Part shown: positions 43,532 through 52,639 of the stretch, piece by piece
Layout of the letters: every line of letters begins with the position of its first letter
Numbering within the stretch: the stretch's first letter is position 1
Assembly (NCBI RefSeq): GCF_016863315.1
Contig: NZ_BOOQ01000012.1
Coordinates: 1-64,000 of the forward strand
Length of the DNA stretch: 64,000 bases
Direction: 5' to 3'
DNA from: Planotetraspora silvatica
GTDB taxonomy: Bacteria; Actinomycetota; Actinomycetes; Streptosporangiales; Streptosporangiaceae
The notes under the pieces: generated by a model
Databases searched by the model: none
Told to the model about the DNA's origin: nothing
The model's input: only the letters and a program-made list of their open reading frames with translations
Translations under genes and position numbers: made by a program

Positions 43532-44005
43532 GTCGTCCTGGACTTCCAGCGTGCTCCAGATTCACAGGGAAGCTATCGGCATTGACCGTCCAGTACGATG
43601 CGTCTCGCATTGCCTTGGTTGCCGCGCAGTCGAGCAGTAAACGCCTGCTGGTGACTCCACCTTTTCTTTGGTGTTTTCTTAATGGCAGCCGATCGCTTCG
43701 TCCTTTTTGTTCCCGATTACCACCGTGGCCCCATGTCTACTGGTCCTCGGCGGACGCCCGAGAGAGAGTGAGAGGCGGGGAAGTGCCGGGAAGACCTCGG
43801 GGCGCTCAAGCTCCGAGAGAGGGACGCCCGCGCAGCATGGCGGGGCCGTAGCCGGCTGAGGTGGAGGTCCTGATCGCTCGCCTGTCATCGACCCAGGCAG
43901 AGCCCGGCAGACCGGAGATCAGGGCAGGGGAAGAGTGTGCGAGTCCGCGCATGACGGTGAGCGCTGGTATTGGCACGCCTCCTCCAGATCAATACGATCG
44001 GCCGC
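43532..44005. other. No supported gene; holds dispersed repeat copy 2
   Basis: About 470 bases with T-rich stretches near 43660-43710 (promoter side of the collagen-like gene). Positions 43845-43911 repeat 35558-35624. No coding frame is convincing. Confidence 0.5.
43845..43911 (-). repeat. Dispersed repeat, copy 2
   Basis: Partner of 35558-35624, same orientation; about 80 percent similar by eye with one small gap. Confidence 0.6.
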
Positions 44006-44275
44006 ATGGCCGGTATAGGTGCGCCTGAGCTCGTAATCATTGCTTTAGTCCTCGTGCTAGCCGGCTGTTTCATCGGCTTCGTCATCTTCGTGAGTGGGAG
44101 GGTCGCGAGAGCGCGCAGACCGTTCGACGGCAGCGTTTCGCACGGCTCTTTCGATCTTGCAACGAAGGTTCGCGGTCTGAAATCTCAGGGACGGTACGAG
44201 CAGGCTGTGCTTCTCGTTCGGGGTGAAACCGGCTTTGGTGAAGAGGAGGCGCGCTCGTTCGTGGACCGCGCATGA
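44006..44275 (+). CDS. Small membrane protein, unknown
   Basis: From the ATG at 44006, 89 residues: a hydrophobic helix (APELVIIALVLVLAGCFIGFVIFVSG) and a soluble tail with DLATKVRGLKSQGRYEQAVLLVRGETGFGEEEARSFVDRA, a helical pattern like that of ribosomal L7/L12-type C-terminal motifs in many small actinobacterial membrane proteins. An ATG at 43970 would add 12 residues. It is the last gene of the island, 20 bases before the right repeat. Confidence 0.6.
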   Translation: MAGIGAPELVIIALVLVLAGCFIGFVIFVSGRVARARRPFDGSVSHGSFDLATKVRGLKSQGRYEQAVLLVRGETGFGEEEARSFVDRA

Positions 44276-44295
44276 TCGGACGCCTCGGCCGGTCT

Positions 44296-44330
44296 CAAGT
44301 TCGAACCTTGCACCTGCCACCAGGGATTTT
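44296..44330 (+). repeat. Right att-like repeat (tRNA-Tyr 3' fragment)
   Basis: Identical over 35 bases to 32539-32573. Only the T-arm and acceptor 3' half with CCA are present; there is no tRNA upstream, so this is not a functional gene. The following 90 or so bases resemble the tRNA downstream flank at about 70 percent. Confidence 0.85.
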
Positions 44331-44594
44331 GCCAGCTCAGAGGCCCTACGGGGTGCTTTTACCTTCCAGGGGAATGCGGCCGTAGGTCACCGCGAGCCGC
44401 CGTTTGTCGCTGGTCCCGGAATATGTCCGGAATGGATCATGGCCTGTTTCCCCAGGTCGCGAACCATGATCCGGAAGGGTTGCGGAAGCTCATGGAACGA
44501 CGAAGGGGCCCCGGGAGCAGTCTCCCAGAGCCCCATGTCCAACTCGCGATCACACCACCAGGGCGCCCACGCGAGCGTGGCGGCGTGGCAGTGC
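44331..44594. other. Degenerate tRNA flank and hairpin, no gene
   Basis: Contains the diverged copy of the tRNA downstream region and a hairpin, GGGGCCCCGGGAG with CTCCCAGAGCCCC (44505-44534), that may terminate the cupin gene from the right. No coding frame supported. Confidence 0.55.
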
Positions 44595-45053
44595 CTAGCC
44601 GACGGGGGGCGGCCCGGCGACTCGCACGTGGTAGGACTCGGCAGAGGCGATGATCGCCTCGATGTCGAAGGGGGCCGGGGCCTCAGCGACGCCGGTGACG
44701 GGTGAACCGTTGGCCGTGAACCAGTCTTCGACGCGAGAGGGGGAGAAGACGGCGGCGAGGCGGGCGGTCTTGGTGCGGACCAGGTAGCTGTGTGCGACGC
44801 CGCGCGGGCCGTGTGCCGCCTGGCCGGGTTCCAGATCGAACCGCTGGTCGCCGACGAAGAAGGTCACCTTTCCGTCCAGGACGATCCAGACCTCCTCCTC
44901 GTCCTCGTGGATGTGGAGCGGCGGCGCGTGGCCGGCCGCGTCCGTGAACTCCATGACCGAGAGGGAGCCGTTCGTGGCGTGTCCGGGCACCAAGACGCGG
45001 GCCTGTCCGCCGAGGAACCAGAACGGCTCCGTGGCGTTGCGTGGGGTGATCAT
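44595..45053 (-). CDS. Cupin-domain protein
   Basis: The 152-residue protein has a cupin motif 1 (HAPPLHIHEDEEEVWIVLDGKVTFFVGDQ, with metal-binding His/His/Glu) and motif 2 (GPRGVAHSYLV). It resembles quercetinase-like or storage cupins; substrate unknown. Its ATG overlaps the stop of the hydrolase upstream. Confidence 0.82.
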   Translation of the reverse strand: MITPRNATEPFWFLGGQARVLVPGHATNGSLSVMEFTDAAGHAPPLHIHEDEEEVWIVLDGKVTFFVGDQRFDLEPGQAAHGPRGVAHSYLVRTKTARLAAVFSPSRVEDWFTANGSPVTGVAEAPAPFDIEAIIASAESYHVRVAGPPPVG

Positions 45054-46051
45054 GAGGACCTCAGGAAGTCGAGGAGGATGTGGGTCATCTTGGCCGGTTG
45101 CTCCTCGTAGAGCCAGTGGCCGGAATCGGGGACGACGACGCCGGTGACGTTCTTCGCGTACCGCTTCACCTGGTCGGGCACGGAGGAACCGAGGCTGCCG
45201 GAAGCGCCGATCGCGAGCACGGGCATGGTGAGCTTGTGCTTGCGGTAGACGGCGTTATCCACCATGTCCTGCGGCAACGTACGGAACCACGCGAGGCTCG
45301 CCTTCAGGTGCGCCTTGTCCCGCAGGTAGCCGGCGAAGACCGAAACATCGTCCGGCGTGACGGCGCCCCGCTTGACCTCGAGATTCTCGATGAATTTGCC
45401 GGTCCACACGGTCTCGCGGCCACTGATGAGGTCTTCGGGCAGGCCGTTGGCGAGTGCGAAGAAGCCGAAGTGCCACGCGCCGGGACCGTCCGCGGTCAGT
45501 GACGGGAAGGAGTAGATGCCGGGATCGGGGATCGGCGCCTCGCTGAGTACCAGTTTCCGCACGTCCGCCGGATGCGCGGCGGCATAGGAGTACGCGACCA
45601 TCGTGCCGATGTCGTGCCCGACGATGCGGAGATCCTTGTCCCGTCCGAGTCGGACCAGCAGCGCGTGCAGTTCCGCGGCCATCGTCTTCTTGTCGTAGCC
45701 GGCCGCCGGGGCGTCGCTGCGTCCGGCGCCGGGCAGGTCGGGGGCGATGACCGTGTAATGCTCGGCCAGGGCCGGCATGATGTGCCGCCACTCGTACCAG
45801 GTCTGCGGGTATCCGTGGATCAGGACCAGAGTCGGTCCGTGGCCGCCGATCACGTAGTCGATGCCGACCGAGCCGGCCTGCACCTTGTGTTCTGAGAATC
45901 CGGCGGGCATCTGCTCCTTCACGGAGCGGGCGGACGTCGGCGAAGCGGCGCTCACCGGCCCGGTGACGACGACGGATGCCAGTCCGACGGCCGCGGCCAC
46001 GGCGAGCAGCGCCAGACCGCGCGGTCTGGACAAGCTGAGGGAGGGAAGCAT
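45050..46051 (-). CDS. Exported alpha/beta hydrolase, epoxide hydrolase/dehalogenase-like
   Basis: A 333-residue protein with an N-terminal signal-like helix (GLALLAVAAAVGLASVVVTGPVSA). Catalytic features: oxyanion HGYPQTWYEWR, nucleophile Asp in RIVGHDIGTMVAY, and a C-terminal His in VVPDSGHWLYEEQP. Asp rather than Ser as nucleophile points to the epoxide hydrolase/haloalkane dehalogenase branch. Operon with the cupin. Confidence 0.87.
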   Translation of the reverse strand: MLPSLSLSRPRGLALLAVAAAVGLASVVVTGPVSAASPTSARSVKEQMPAGFSEHKVQAGSVGIDYVIGGHGPTLVLIHGYPQTWYEWRHIMPALAEHYTVIAPDLPGAGRSDAPAAGYDKKTMAAELHALLVRLGRDKDLRIVGHDIGTMVAYSYAAAHPADVRKLVLSEAPIPDPGIYSFPSLTADGPGAWHFGFFALANGLPEDLISGRETVWTGKFIENLEVKRGAVTPDDVSVFAGYLRDKAHLKASLAWFRTLPQDMVDNAVYRKHKLTMPVLAIGASGSLGSSVPDQVKRYAKNVTGVVVPDSGHWLYEEQPAKMTHILLDFLRSS

Positions 46052-46089
46052 CGATGGCTCCAGGGTGAAGAGATGGTGAGCGGTCGACG

Positions 46090-46173
46090 TCAGAGCGTGC
46101 TGACGAGACCGCCGTCGATGGTGAAGCCGGCGCCGGTGACGATCACGGTCCTGCCGGTCAGTCCAAGATCCAT
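46090..46173 (-). pseudogene. Internally deleted SDR gene, 27 codons left
   Basis: An ATG with an AGAGGA site opens MDLGLTGRTVIVTGAG, the N-terminal cofactor motif of a short-chain dehydrogenase, which joins in frame to FTIDGGLVSTL and a stop, the standard SDR C-terminus. The roughly 220 residues in between are missing. Both ends remain intact, so this looks like a clean in-frame deletion. The peptide cannot be an enzyme. Confidence 0.8.
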
Positions 46174-46203
46174 GGCGGATCCTCTTGAAGGAGCGGGACG
46201 GTC

Positions 46204-47001
46204 CTACAGGGACTGCCGGCGCAGCCAGGTCAGCGTGGTGTCGGCGACGTCGCGCCAGCCCGCGTCGATGGTCAGCGAGTGACCCCGGTCGGGGAATGCG
46301 GTGATGTCGGTGACGGCGTCAGAGTGCCGGTACTGCTTGAGTGTCGCGCGGACGACGGTCTCCGGGACGGTGTGGTCCTTGCCGCCGGTCATCAGCAGCA
46401 GCGGGCCGCGTCCCTGGTTGGCGGTGTCGACCTTGGCTGGTGAGTGCGGGTTGAAGTTGGCGGCGGCCGCCTCGAACAGCGGCTTGCCAGGTGCGGGGAT
46501 CGTCCATCTCTCGTACAGCGTGTCCGACTCGGCCTCGGAGATGGCGTTGCCGAACGCGAACCGGAACTGCTCAGCGGTCAGTGAGACCGCACGGTGCTTG
46601 TTGGCGGGGTTCTTGAACACCGGCAGCGTGGCGCGCAGCGCGGACAGCGGGAGCGGCAGGACGCCCTTGATCTGCGCGGCGTCGATCGCAACGGCGGCGC
46701 GGGCCAGGTCCTGTCCGAGCAGCTTCTGCGCGATCATTCCACCGAAGGAGTGGCCGACGAGGATCGGCGGGGTGTCCAGAGTGCGAATGATCCCGGCGAA
46801 GTGTTCCACGACGTCGTCGATGCCATGGTCGGCGATGCTTTCGGGGTTCTCGCGTGCCTCGGCCACCGTATCGGGGTCGCCCGGCCAGCCAGGGGCGGAC
46901 GGCGCGTAGCCCGCGTCGCCGAACATCTCGATCCAGGGGGTCCACGACGTGGCGTGCAGCCACAGGCCGTGGATGAAGATGACGGGGATCGGTGTCGTCA
47001 T
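46204..47001 (-). CDS. Alpha/beta hydrolase
   Basis: Start at 47001 with GGAGG five bases before. The 265-residue protein has the oxyanion motif IFIHGLWLHATSW, nucleophile Ser in LVGHSFGGMIAQ, an acid in TGGKDHTVP and a catalytic His in FPDRGHSLTIDAG. No signal peptide. Substrate not evident. Divergent from the first LAL regulator, 191 bases apart. Confidence 0.88.
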   Translation of the reverse strand: MTTPIPVIFIHGLWLHATSWTPWIEMFGDAGYAPSAPGWPGDPDTVAEARENPESIADHGIDDVVEHFAGIIRTLDTPPILVGHSFGGMIAQKLLGQDLARAAVAIDAAQIKGVLPLPLSALRATLPVFKNPANKHRAVSLTAEQFRFAFGNAISEAESDTLYERWTIPAPGKPLFEAAAANFNPHSPAKVDTANQGRGPLLLMTGGKDHTVPETVVRATLKQYRHSDAVTDITAFPDRGHSLTIDAGWRDVADTTLTWLRRQSL

Positions 47002-47192
47002 GGTGCCTCCAAATGTGTTCTTGTCTGTCGCAGCAGGAGAACACCGGCACCGGAGGCTTCGTATCAGGGAAAGACCACAGTCCCCCCACGTCGCTTGCCA
47101 GAGGCGATGTGGTTTCCTAACTTCGGAGCGCATGAGGTCTTCCGCCCGGTTTCCGGCGGAATGCTCATGTCGGAGGTGACAAGCAGCGCTCC

Positions 47193-50006
47193 GTGACGAC
47201 TGGCACTGGGGGGTTCGGGCACGTGGACCCTGATGCGGTGGACGAGTTGTTCGTCGGGCGTGCGCGTGAGTCCGACCGGCTTCGGTACTGTGCGGGCAAG
47301 GTCAGGGCAGGTGACTCCTGGCTGGCCGTCATCGAGGGTGAGGCGGGGATCGGCAAGAGCGCCCTCGTGCGCAGGTTCGCCGCGTCACTGGACGACTTCA
47401 CGGTCCTCCGGGCGATCGGCGACCCATCGGAGGCCGACCTGCCCTACGGCGTGATCGGACAGCTGACCCGGCATGTGGAACGAGCGGTGCTGAAACAGTT
47501 CCCCTTGCTGGCCGAGAGTCCGCCCGCGGGGACGAATCCGCACGTGGTCGGCGGGCAGTTGCTGCTCCTGCTGGGCGCGTTGCAGGAGTCCGGGAACCCC
47601 GTCGCTGTGATCGTGGACGACGTCCAGTGGGCGGACCGGTTGTCGGTCCAGCTGCTGGGCTTCGTTCTGCGCCGTCTCTGGGCGGACCGGGTTCTGACGA
47701 TTCTGGTGATCCGGCCGGAAGCGGAAGCGTCCGGCGAAACGCTGGAGAGGCTGCTGCGGTCGTCGGAGCGGACGGTGAAGGTCGATCTGGGCGGTCTCGG
47801 CGGCGGCGAGATCGCGCAGCTGGCGCAGGCCCTGATCGAAGGCCGGTTGGCGCCGGGCCTGGCCGACCGGCTGTACGCCTACACCCGGGGGCACCCGCTG
47901 TACGTCCGGACGGTGCTGGCGGAGATTCCCGCCGACGTGCTGCGCGACGGCGTGCTGGAGCGCTGGCCCGTCCCGCGATCGCTTCAGGTCGGGATCAGGG
48001 CGCAACTGGACCGTCTCCCACAGGAGTCCCGTGATCTCCTGGAGGCGATGGCGGTGCTGGACGCGCAGGTTCCGCTGTCGGCTGTCGGTCGGCTCGCCGA
48101 CCTCCCGGACCCGGCGCGCGCGCTCGGGCCTGCTCTGGCCGCCGGGCTCGCGCTGTGGTGGCCCAAGGAACCTCAGAGCCCCGTCGCCCTGGTGCACGCG
48201 CTCCAGCGCGACACGATCTATGACTCGCTCGCCCCTGAACGGCGTCGCTCCCTGCATGCCGGGGCGGCTGCGCTCGTGGGGACGGCCGCCAGTTGGGCCC
48301 ATCGGGTCGCGGCTGCCGCGACCACCGACGCCCGGCTCTCCGACGAGCTCGACCGGTCCGGAATGGAAGAGGCGGCGAGCGGACGCAACGCCGTGGCCGC
48401 CACCCGCCTGCTGTGGGCCTCGTCTCTGTCGGCCGACCGCGCGGATCGCGAACGACGGCTCCTCACCGCCTGTGCCCAGTCGCTGCTCACCATGCAGCCC
48501 GGGTGGGCCGCGAACCTGCGGCAGCAGGTCGAGGACTGCTCGCCGGGGCCGCTGCGCAGCTGCGTCCTGGGGACCCTGGACATGATGGCGGGCCGGTTCG
48601 CCACCGCCGAGGCGCACCTCACCCAGGCATGGCAGGAGGCCCTGTCGCTCCCGAAGCCCGGATGGGTCGCCGTACTGGCCGGCACCTTCCTGACCAACAT
48701 CATGCTCTGGCGCGGGCGGGGCGCCGAGACGGTGGAGATCGCCCGCCGCACCCTGGCGATAGGCGATCTCGACCCGGCGACGACCGACTTCACCCGCGCG
48801 GCCCTGGCGACCGGCCGGCTCTGGCACGAAGGTCCGCGCGCGGCATTGCGGGACCTCGCGTATCTGCCGGTCCAGGGCACCACGGTGGGCAACCACAATC
48901 TCGACACGCTGGCCACGCGCGGCGTCCTGCGTCTGTTCCTGGGCGAGCTCTCCGCGGCGCGCGCTGATCTCCAGATCGTGGCGCAACGCGACCAGCAGGG
49001 GGCCGGATCCAAGTTCGGCCCGCTGACGATCTCCCTTCTGTCCGTCGTCCACTACGTCGCCGGCGACTGGGACGAGAGCGAGTCCACCGCGGAGCGGGCC
49101 CTGGCCGTCGCGTCGTCCCAAGACCAGCTGGCGGGCGAGGCCCCGGCCCGTTTCGCGGCCGTCTGCGTCAAGGCCGGCCGGGGCGAGTGGGACATCGCAC
49201 AGCGACACCTCGACGACCTGGCGCGGATCGCGCAGTCCCTCGACTCGGCAGCCGAGATCGTCTACTCGTCCCTGGCGGCTGCGACCGTGGCACAGGCCAG
49301 GGCCGACTACCCGGCCTTGCTGCGCTCGCTCCGGCCGCTGCTCGACGGGACGGCCGAAGACGGCGGGTTCCGCCTGCGGGACAAGCCCTTCTGGCTGTGG
49401 CAGCAGTCGCTGCTCATCGAGGCGCTGACCGGCACCGGGAGGGTGGACGCCGCAGCGGTGGCACTGCGTGAACTGCGGGCGGCCTACGACGGCGATGGCT
49501 ATCTCGGGGTCGTCGTCGCCAGACTCGGCGGTCAGCTCGCCGAAGCCCAGGGCCGTCCGCACGACGCCCTCGCGATCTATGAGCAGGCCGTCGCCGCCGA
49601 CGCGGACACCGACACCGCGCCCCTTTACCGGGCCATCGTGGAACAGGCCTACGGAAGGCTTCTCCTGGCCACCGGTTCCACGTCGCGACGGGAAGCGGCA
49701 GCGTGGCTCCACAAGGCTCACGGCCGTTTCAGCACGCTGCGCGCCGTGCCGTTCGTCCGGCGGTGCGAAGCCGATATGTCTGCGAGCGGGCTCACGGCCT
49801 TCGAAAGGGATCCCAGCCGGCTGTCGGCGCTGACGGAACGCGAGCTCTCTGTGGCACACATCATCGCGAGCGGACGGACGAACCAGGAAGCCGCAGCGGA
49901 GCTCTACGTCAGCCAGAAGACGGTCGAATACCACCTGTCCCGTATCTACGCCAAGCTCGGTATCTCCTCCCGCCGCCAGCTCTCCGAAGCCCTTCGCTCT
50001 CCGTGA
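47193..50006 (+). CDS. LuxR-family LAL-type ATPase regulator
   Basis: A 937-residue STAND regulator. N-terminal ATPase: Walker A EGEAGIGKSAL (about 49-57), Walker B VIVDDVQWAD; a long TPR-like middle; C-terminal LuxR HTH LTERELSVAHIIASGRTNQEAAAELYVSQKTVEYHLSRIYAKLGISSRRQL. LAL proteins activate single pathways in response to ligands. GTG start with GGAGG 14 bases upstream, so the start is uncertain. The divergent hydrolase at 46204-47001 is a candidate target. Confidence 0.9.
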   Translation: MTTGTGGFGHVDPDAVDELFVGRARESDRLRYCAGKVRAGDSWLAVIEGEAGIGKSALVRRFAASLDDFTVLRAIGDPSEADLPYGVIGQLTRHVERAVLKQFPLLAESPPAGTNPHVVGGQLLLLLGALQESGNPVAVIVDDVQWADRLSVQLLGFVLRRLWADRVLTILVIRPEAEASGETLERLLRSSERTVKVDLGGLGGGEIAQLAQALIEGRLAPGLADRLYAYTRGHPLYVRTVLAEIPADVLRDGVLERWPVPRSLQVGIRAQLDRLPQESRDLLEAMAVLDAQVPLSAVGRLADLPDPARALGPALAAGLALWWPKEPQSPVALVHALQRDTIYDSLAPERRRSLHAGAAALVGTAASWAHRVAAAATTDARLSDELDRSGMEEAASGRNAVAATRLLWASSLSADRADRERRLLTACAQSLLTMQPGWAANLRQQVEDCSPGPLRSCVLGTLDMMAGRFATAEAHLTQAWQEALSLPKPGWVAVLAGTFLTNIMLWRGRGAETVEIARRTLAIGDLDPATTDFTRAALATGRLWHEGPRAALRDLAYLPVQGTTVGNHNLDTLATRGVLRLFLGELSAARADLQIVAQRDQQGAGSKFGPLTISLLSVVHYVAGDWDESESTAERALAVASSQDQLAGEAPARFAAVCVKAGRGEWDIAQRHLDDLARIAQSLDSAAEIVYSSLAAATVAQARADYPALLRSLRPLLDGTAEDGGFRLRDKPFWLWQQSLLIEALTGTGRVDAAAVALRELRAAYDGDGYLGVVVARLGGQLAEAQGRPHDALAIYEQAVAADADTDTAPLYRAIVEQAYGRLLLATGSTSRREAAAWLHKAHGRFSTLRAVPFVRRCEADMSASGLTAFERDPSRLSALTERELSVAHIIASGRTNQEAAAELYVSQKTVEYHLSRIYAKLGISSRRQLSEALRSP

Positions 50007-50036
50007 GCCTCGCCCGGCGCAACCCTGGGACCGACG

Positions 50037-50055
50037 ACTAGGGATCGTCCCTAGT
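50037..50055. promoter_or_regulatory. Perfect dyad upstream of the XRE-STAND gene
   Basis: ACTAGGGA and TCCCTAGT are exact inverted copies around TCG. The site lies 30 bases after the LAL stop and about 190 before the next start; it could be an operator for the downstream gene. Confidence 0.5.
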
Positions 50056-50242
50056 GTCCAGGTCGGGCGCCGGGTGCTTCGATTGATCGAGGATTGTCGG
50101 TTCACGCGACCGGCCGCTGCGCTATGCGATGTCGGTGTTGCACAAGCTGTCGGCGCCGGCGCACGACTCGCCTGTGGTGCTCGTGGTTGATCGACGCCTC
50201 CGTGATGGCCTTCGTGGGTCATGGACCCACAGCTGAGAAGGA

Positions 50243-52528
50243 GTGGTCCCCATCACCGATCCACTCAGCTTCGCGGAGGTGCTGCGCCGCCATCGGCACG
50301 CGGCGCGTCTCACGTTGGAACAGCTCTCCGAAGCCTCGGGGGTCAGTGCCCGAAGTCTCTCCAACATGGAGCGGGGACGCAGCAGAGGACCTCAGCACCG
50401 GACCGTCACCGCCATCGCGGACGCACTCGCTCTCGATGAGAGCTTCCGTGAACAGCTCGTCGAACTGGCGCGGGACGGCCGCCTCCGGGATCACTGGACG
50501 CGCCCGGCCGGTCTGTGCGCGCTCCCCCGATCCGTCGGCGACTTCACTGGCCGGGCCGCGGAGCTGGCCTGGACGAACGATCTCGTTCACGCCGACAACT
50601 CGCCGGGGACGGCCGGCGTCGGGCTGCTCACCGGATCTGCCGGTCTGGGGAAGACCACGTTCGCCGTTCGTGCCGCCCATGCCCTGCGGACCGATTTCCC
50701 GGACGGGGTGTTCTTCCTCGATCTGTTCGGCATGTCCCCGCACCCCGTCGCCGCCGGGGAGGCTCTGGCGCTGCTGCTTCGTGCGCTCGGCGTCGCGGAT
50801 CACGAAGTACCCAATGACGTCCCCGATCGTGCCTCCTTGTACCGGTCGTTGCTTGAGGGGAAGCGCGTTCTGGTCGTGCTCGACAACGCCGCCTCCGAGG
50901 AGCAGATCCGGCCATTGCTGCCGAGTGGCGGCCACGGCCGGGTCCTGATCACCAGCCGCCGACTGCTGGCCGGCCTGGAGGGGGTGCGCAGGCTCAGCCT
51001 GGGACCCCTGCCCGTGGCGGAGGCCACCGAACTGCTGACCGGGATTCTGGGCGACCGCTCCGCATCGGACGGCGAACCGGCGCTGACGCAGCTCGCGCAG
51101 CTGTGCGGCGGCTTGCCTCTGGCGTTGCGGATCATCGGGAACCGGCTGGTCAGCCGTCCCGGCTGGAGCGCCGCCGAGCTCGTCGCCCGGCTGGCGAACG
51201 AGGAGCGCCGTCTTGAGCAGCTCAGCGCGGGCGATCTGAAGATCGCTAATGCGTTCGGGATGTCGTATGAGCAGCTCGCGGCGTCCGCGCGGCGGGTCTT
51301 CCGCCGGCTCGCTCTGGTGCCGGGCCGGGACTTCGACGCCGCTCTGGCCGCGGTCGCCGGCGGGATTTCGGTCGAGGATGCCTGGGATGCCCTTGACGAG
51401 CTCGTCGACCTCGGTCTGCTGCAGGACGGCGCGTCGGGCCGGTACCGCTTCCATGACCTGGTCCGGCTGTTCGCCCGCGACCGGTTTCGGGAGGAGGACA
51501 CCTCGGCCGAGCGTGATGCGCTCAGCGGCAGGATGACGTCGTGGCTGTTGCGGATGGCCACCACCGCAGGGCGGTGGTTCGAACCCGCCTACGGGCGTCC
51601 GTCCCGGCCCGACGCCGATCTCGCCGAACTTTCCTCCCCGGAGCAGGCCGACCACTGGCTGCGCGTGAACGTGGACAACTGGCTGGGCGCGCTGCGCCAC
51701 GCGGCGAGCAGCGGCCTGCACTCCGCCGTTCTCGACTGCGCCGAGTCGATGTACTGGTTCTCCGACCGGTGGATGCACGTGCCGTACTGGCAGGAGGTCT
51801 TCACCTTCGGTGCGGAGGCCGCCGCCGCCCTGGGCGATCCGGCCCGCCAGGCCACGCAGATGAACTTGCTGGCCTGGGCCCATCTGGTGCCGCGAGACGA
51901 CCCGGAGACCGCACTGCGGTACACAGCCCGGGCGATCGACCTGGCGACCCGCAGTGGCGCCACGACGCAGATCGCCTCGGCCCACCACCACGCGGGAGGC
52001 GCGCTCCGACGGCTCGGCCGGCTCGATGAGGCCATCGCGGCGGAAACCCAGGCGGCGCAGATCCACAAGGCCAACGGCGACATGGACCGGTACTGCCACT
52101 GTCTCGGCAGTCTCGGCACCTGCCTTCTCGACGCCGGAGATCACACCAAGGCACTGGAGCAGTACCTCGACGTGCTGGCCCTGATGAACGACGACCGCTC
52201 GGGGATAACGCCGAGCGTCGCGGCGTTCAACCGGCCGATCGTGCTTGCCCGCATCGGCGAATGTCTGGGACTGCTCGGCTACCTGGCCGAAGCGATCACC
52301 AAGCTCACCGAGGCGATCGGCCTCATGGAGCAGGCTCAGCTGCCCGTCCCGCAGGCACGCTCCCTGGAGACACTGGCGGCCCTGCTGGCCGACGAGGGCC
52401 GGACCGGCGAGAGCCGCCATGCCTACGCGCGGGCGGCCGAGGTGTACGAGGCCATCGACGACGCCGAGGCGAGCAGCCGCTGCCGCGACCTTGCGGCCGC
52501 TTCTCCTCAGCCGCCGAAAGCCGGTTGA
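50243..52528 (+). CDS. XRE-HTH, NB-ARC-like ATPase, TPR regulator
   Basis: The 761-residue protein joins an XRE helix-turn-helix (residues 8-62, EVLRRHRHAARLTLEQLSEASGVSARSLSNMERGRSRGP), a STAND ATPase (P-loop LLTGSAGLGKTTF near 131, RVLVVLDNAASEEQIRPLLP, GRVLITSRR, CGGLPLALRIIGNRL) and C-terminal TPRs. This is the AfsR-like layout without the SARP domain. GTG at 50243 follows GAAGGA very closely. Ligand and targets unknown. Confidence 0.9.
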   Translation: MVPITDPLSFAEVLRRHRHAARLTLEQLSEASGVSARSLSNMERGRSRGPQHRTVTAIADALALDESFREQLVELARDGRLRDHWTRPAGLCALPRSVGDFTGRAAELAWTNDLVHADNSPGTAGVGLLTGSAGLGKTTFAVRAAHALRTDFPDGVFFLDLFGMSPHPVAAGEALALLLRALGVADHEVPNDVPDRASLYRSLLEGKRVLVVLDNAASEEQIRPLLPSGGHGRVLITSRRLLAGLEGVRRLSLGPLPVAEATELLTGILGDRSASDGEPALTQLAQLCGGLPLALRIIGNRLVSRPGWSAAELVARLANEERRLEQLSAGDLKIANAFGMSYEQLAASARRVFRRLALVPGRDFDAALAAVAGGISVEDAWDALDELVDLGLLQDGASGRYRFHDLVRLFARDRFREEDTSAERDALSGRMTSWLLRMATTAGRWFEPAYGRPSRPDADLAELSSPEQADHWLRVNVDNWLGALRHAASSGLHSAVLDCAESMYWFSDRWMHVPYWQEVFTFGAEAAAALGDPARQATQMNLLAWAHLVPRDDPETALRYTARAIDLATRSGATTQIASAHHHAGGALRRLGRLDEAIAAETQAAQIHKANGDMDRYCHCLGSLGTCLLDAGDHTKALEQYLDVLALMNDDRSGITPSVAAFNRPIVLARIGECLGLLGYLAEAITKLTEAIGLMEQAQLPVPQARSLETLAALLADEGRTGESRHAYARAAEVYEAIDDAEASSRCRDLAAASPQPPKAG

Positions 52529-52639
52529 GTGTGGAACTTCTTCCTGCTGTTGTGCATGGTCTGGTTCCTTCCGCGCGACTTGGATTGAACGCACAGGACA
52601 GGCGTCAAGCCTGTCCGTCCATCCACGTCAGGAGCGACC

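Noticed and set aside
44296-44330. A second tRNA-Tyr
   Set aside because: Only the 3' third is present; no acceptor 5' strand, D-arm or anticodon arm lies upstream.
47161-47196. Leader peptide before the first LAL gene
   Set aside because: A short frame ends in a GTGA overlap with the LAL start, but it has no ribosome site of its own, unlike the one at 29271.
47385-50222. Minus-strand frame of 945 codons
   Set aside because: Antisense shadow of the LAL regulator; Arg/Gln/Gly-rich, no motifs.
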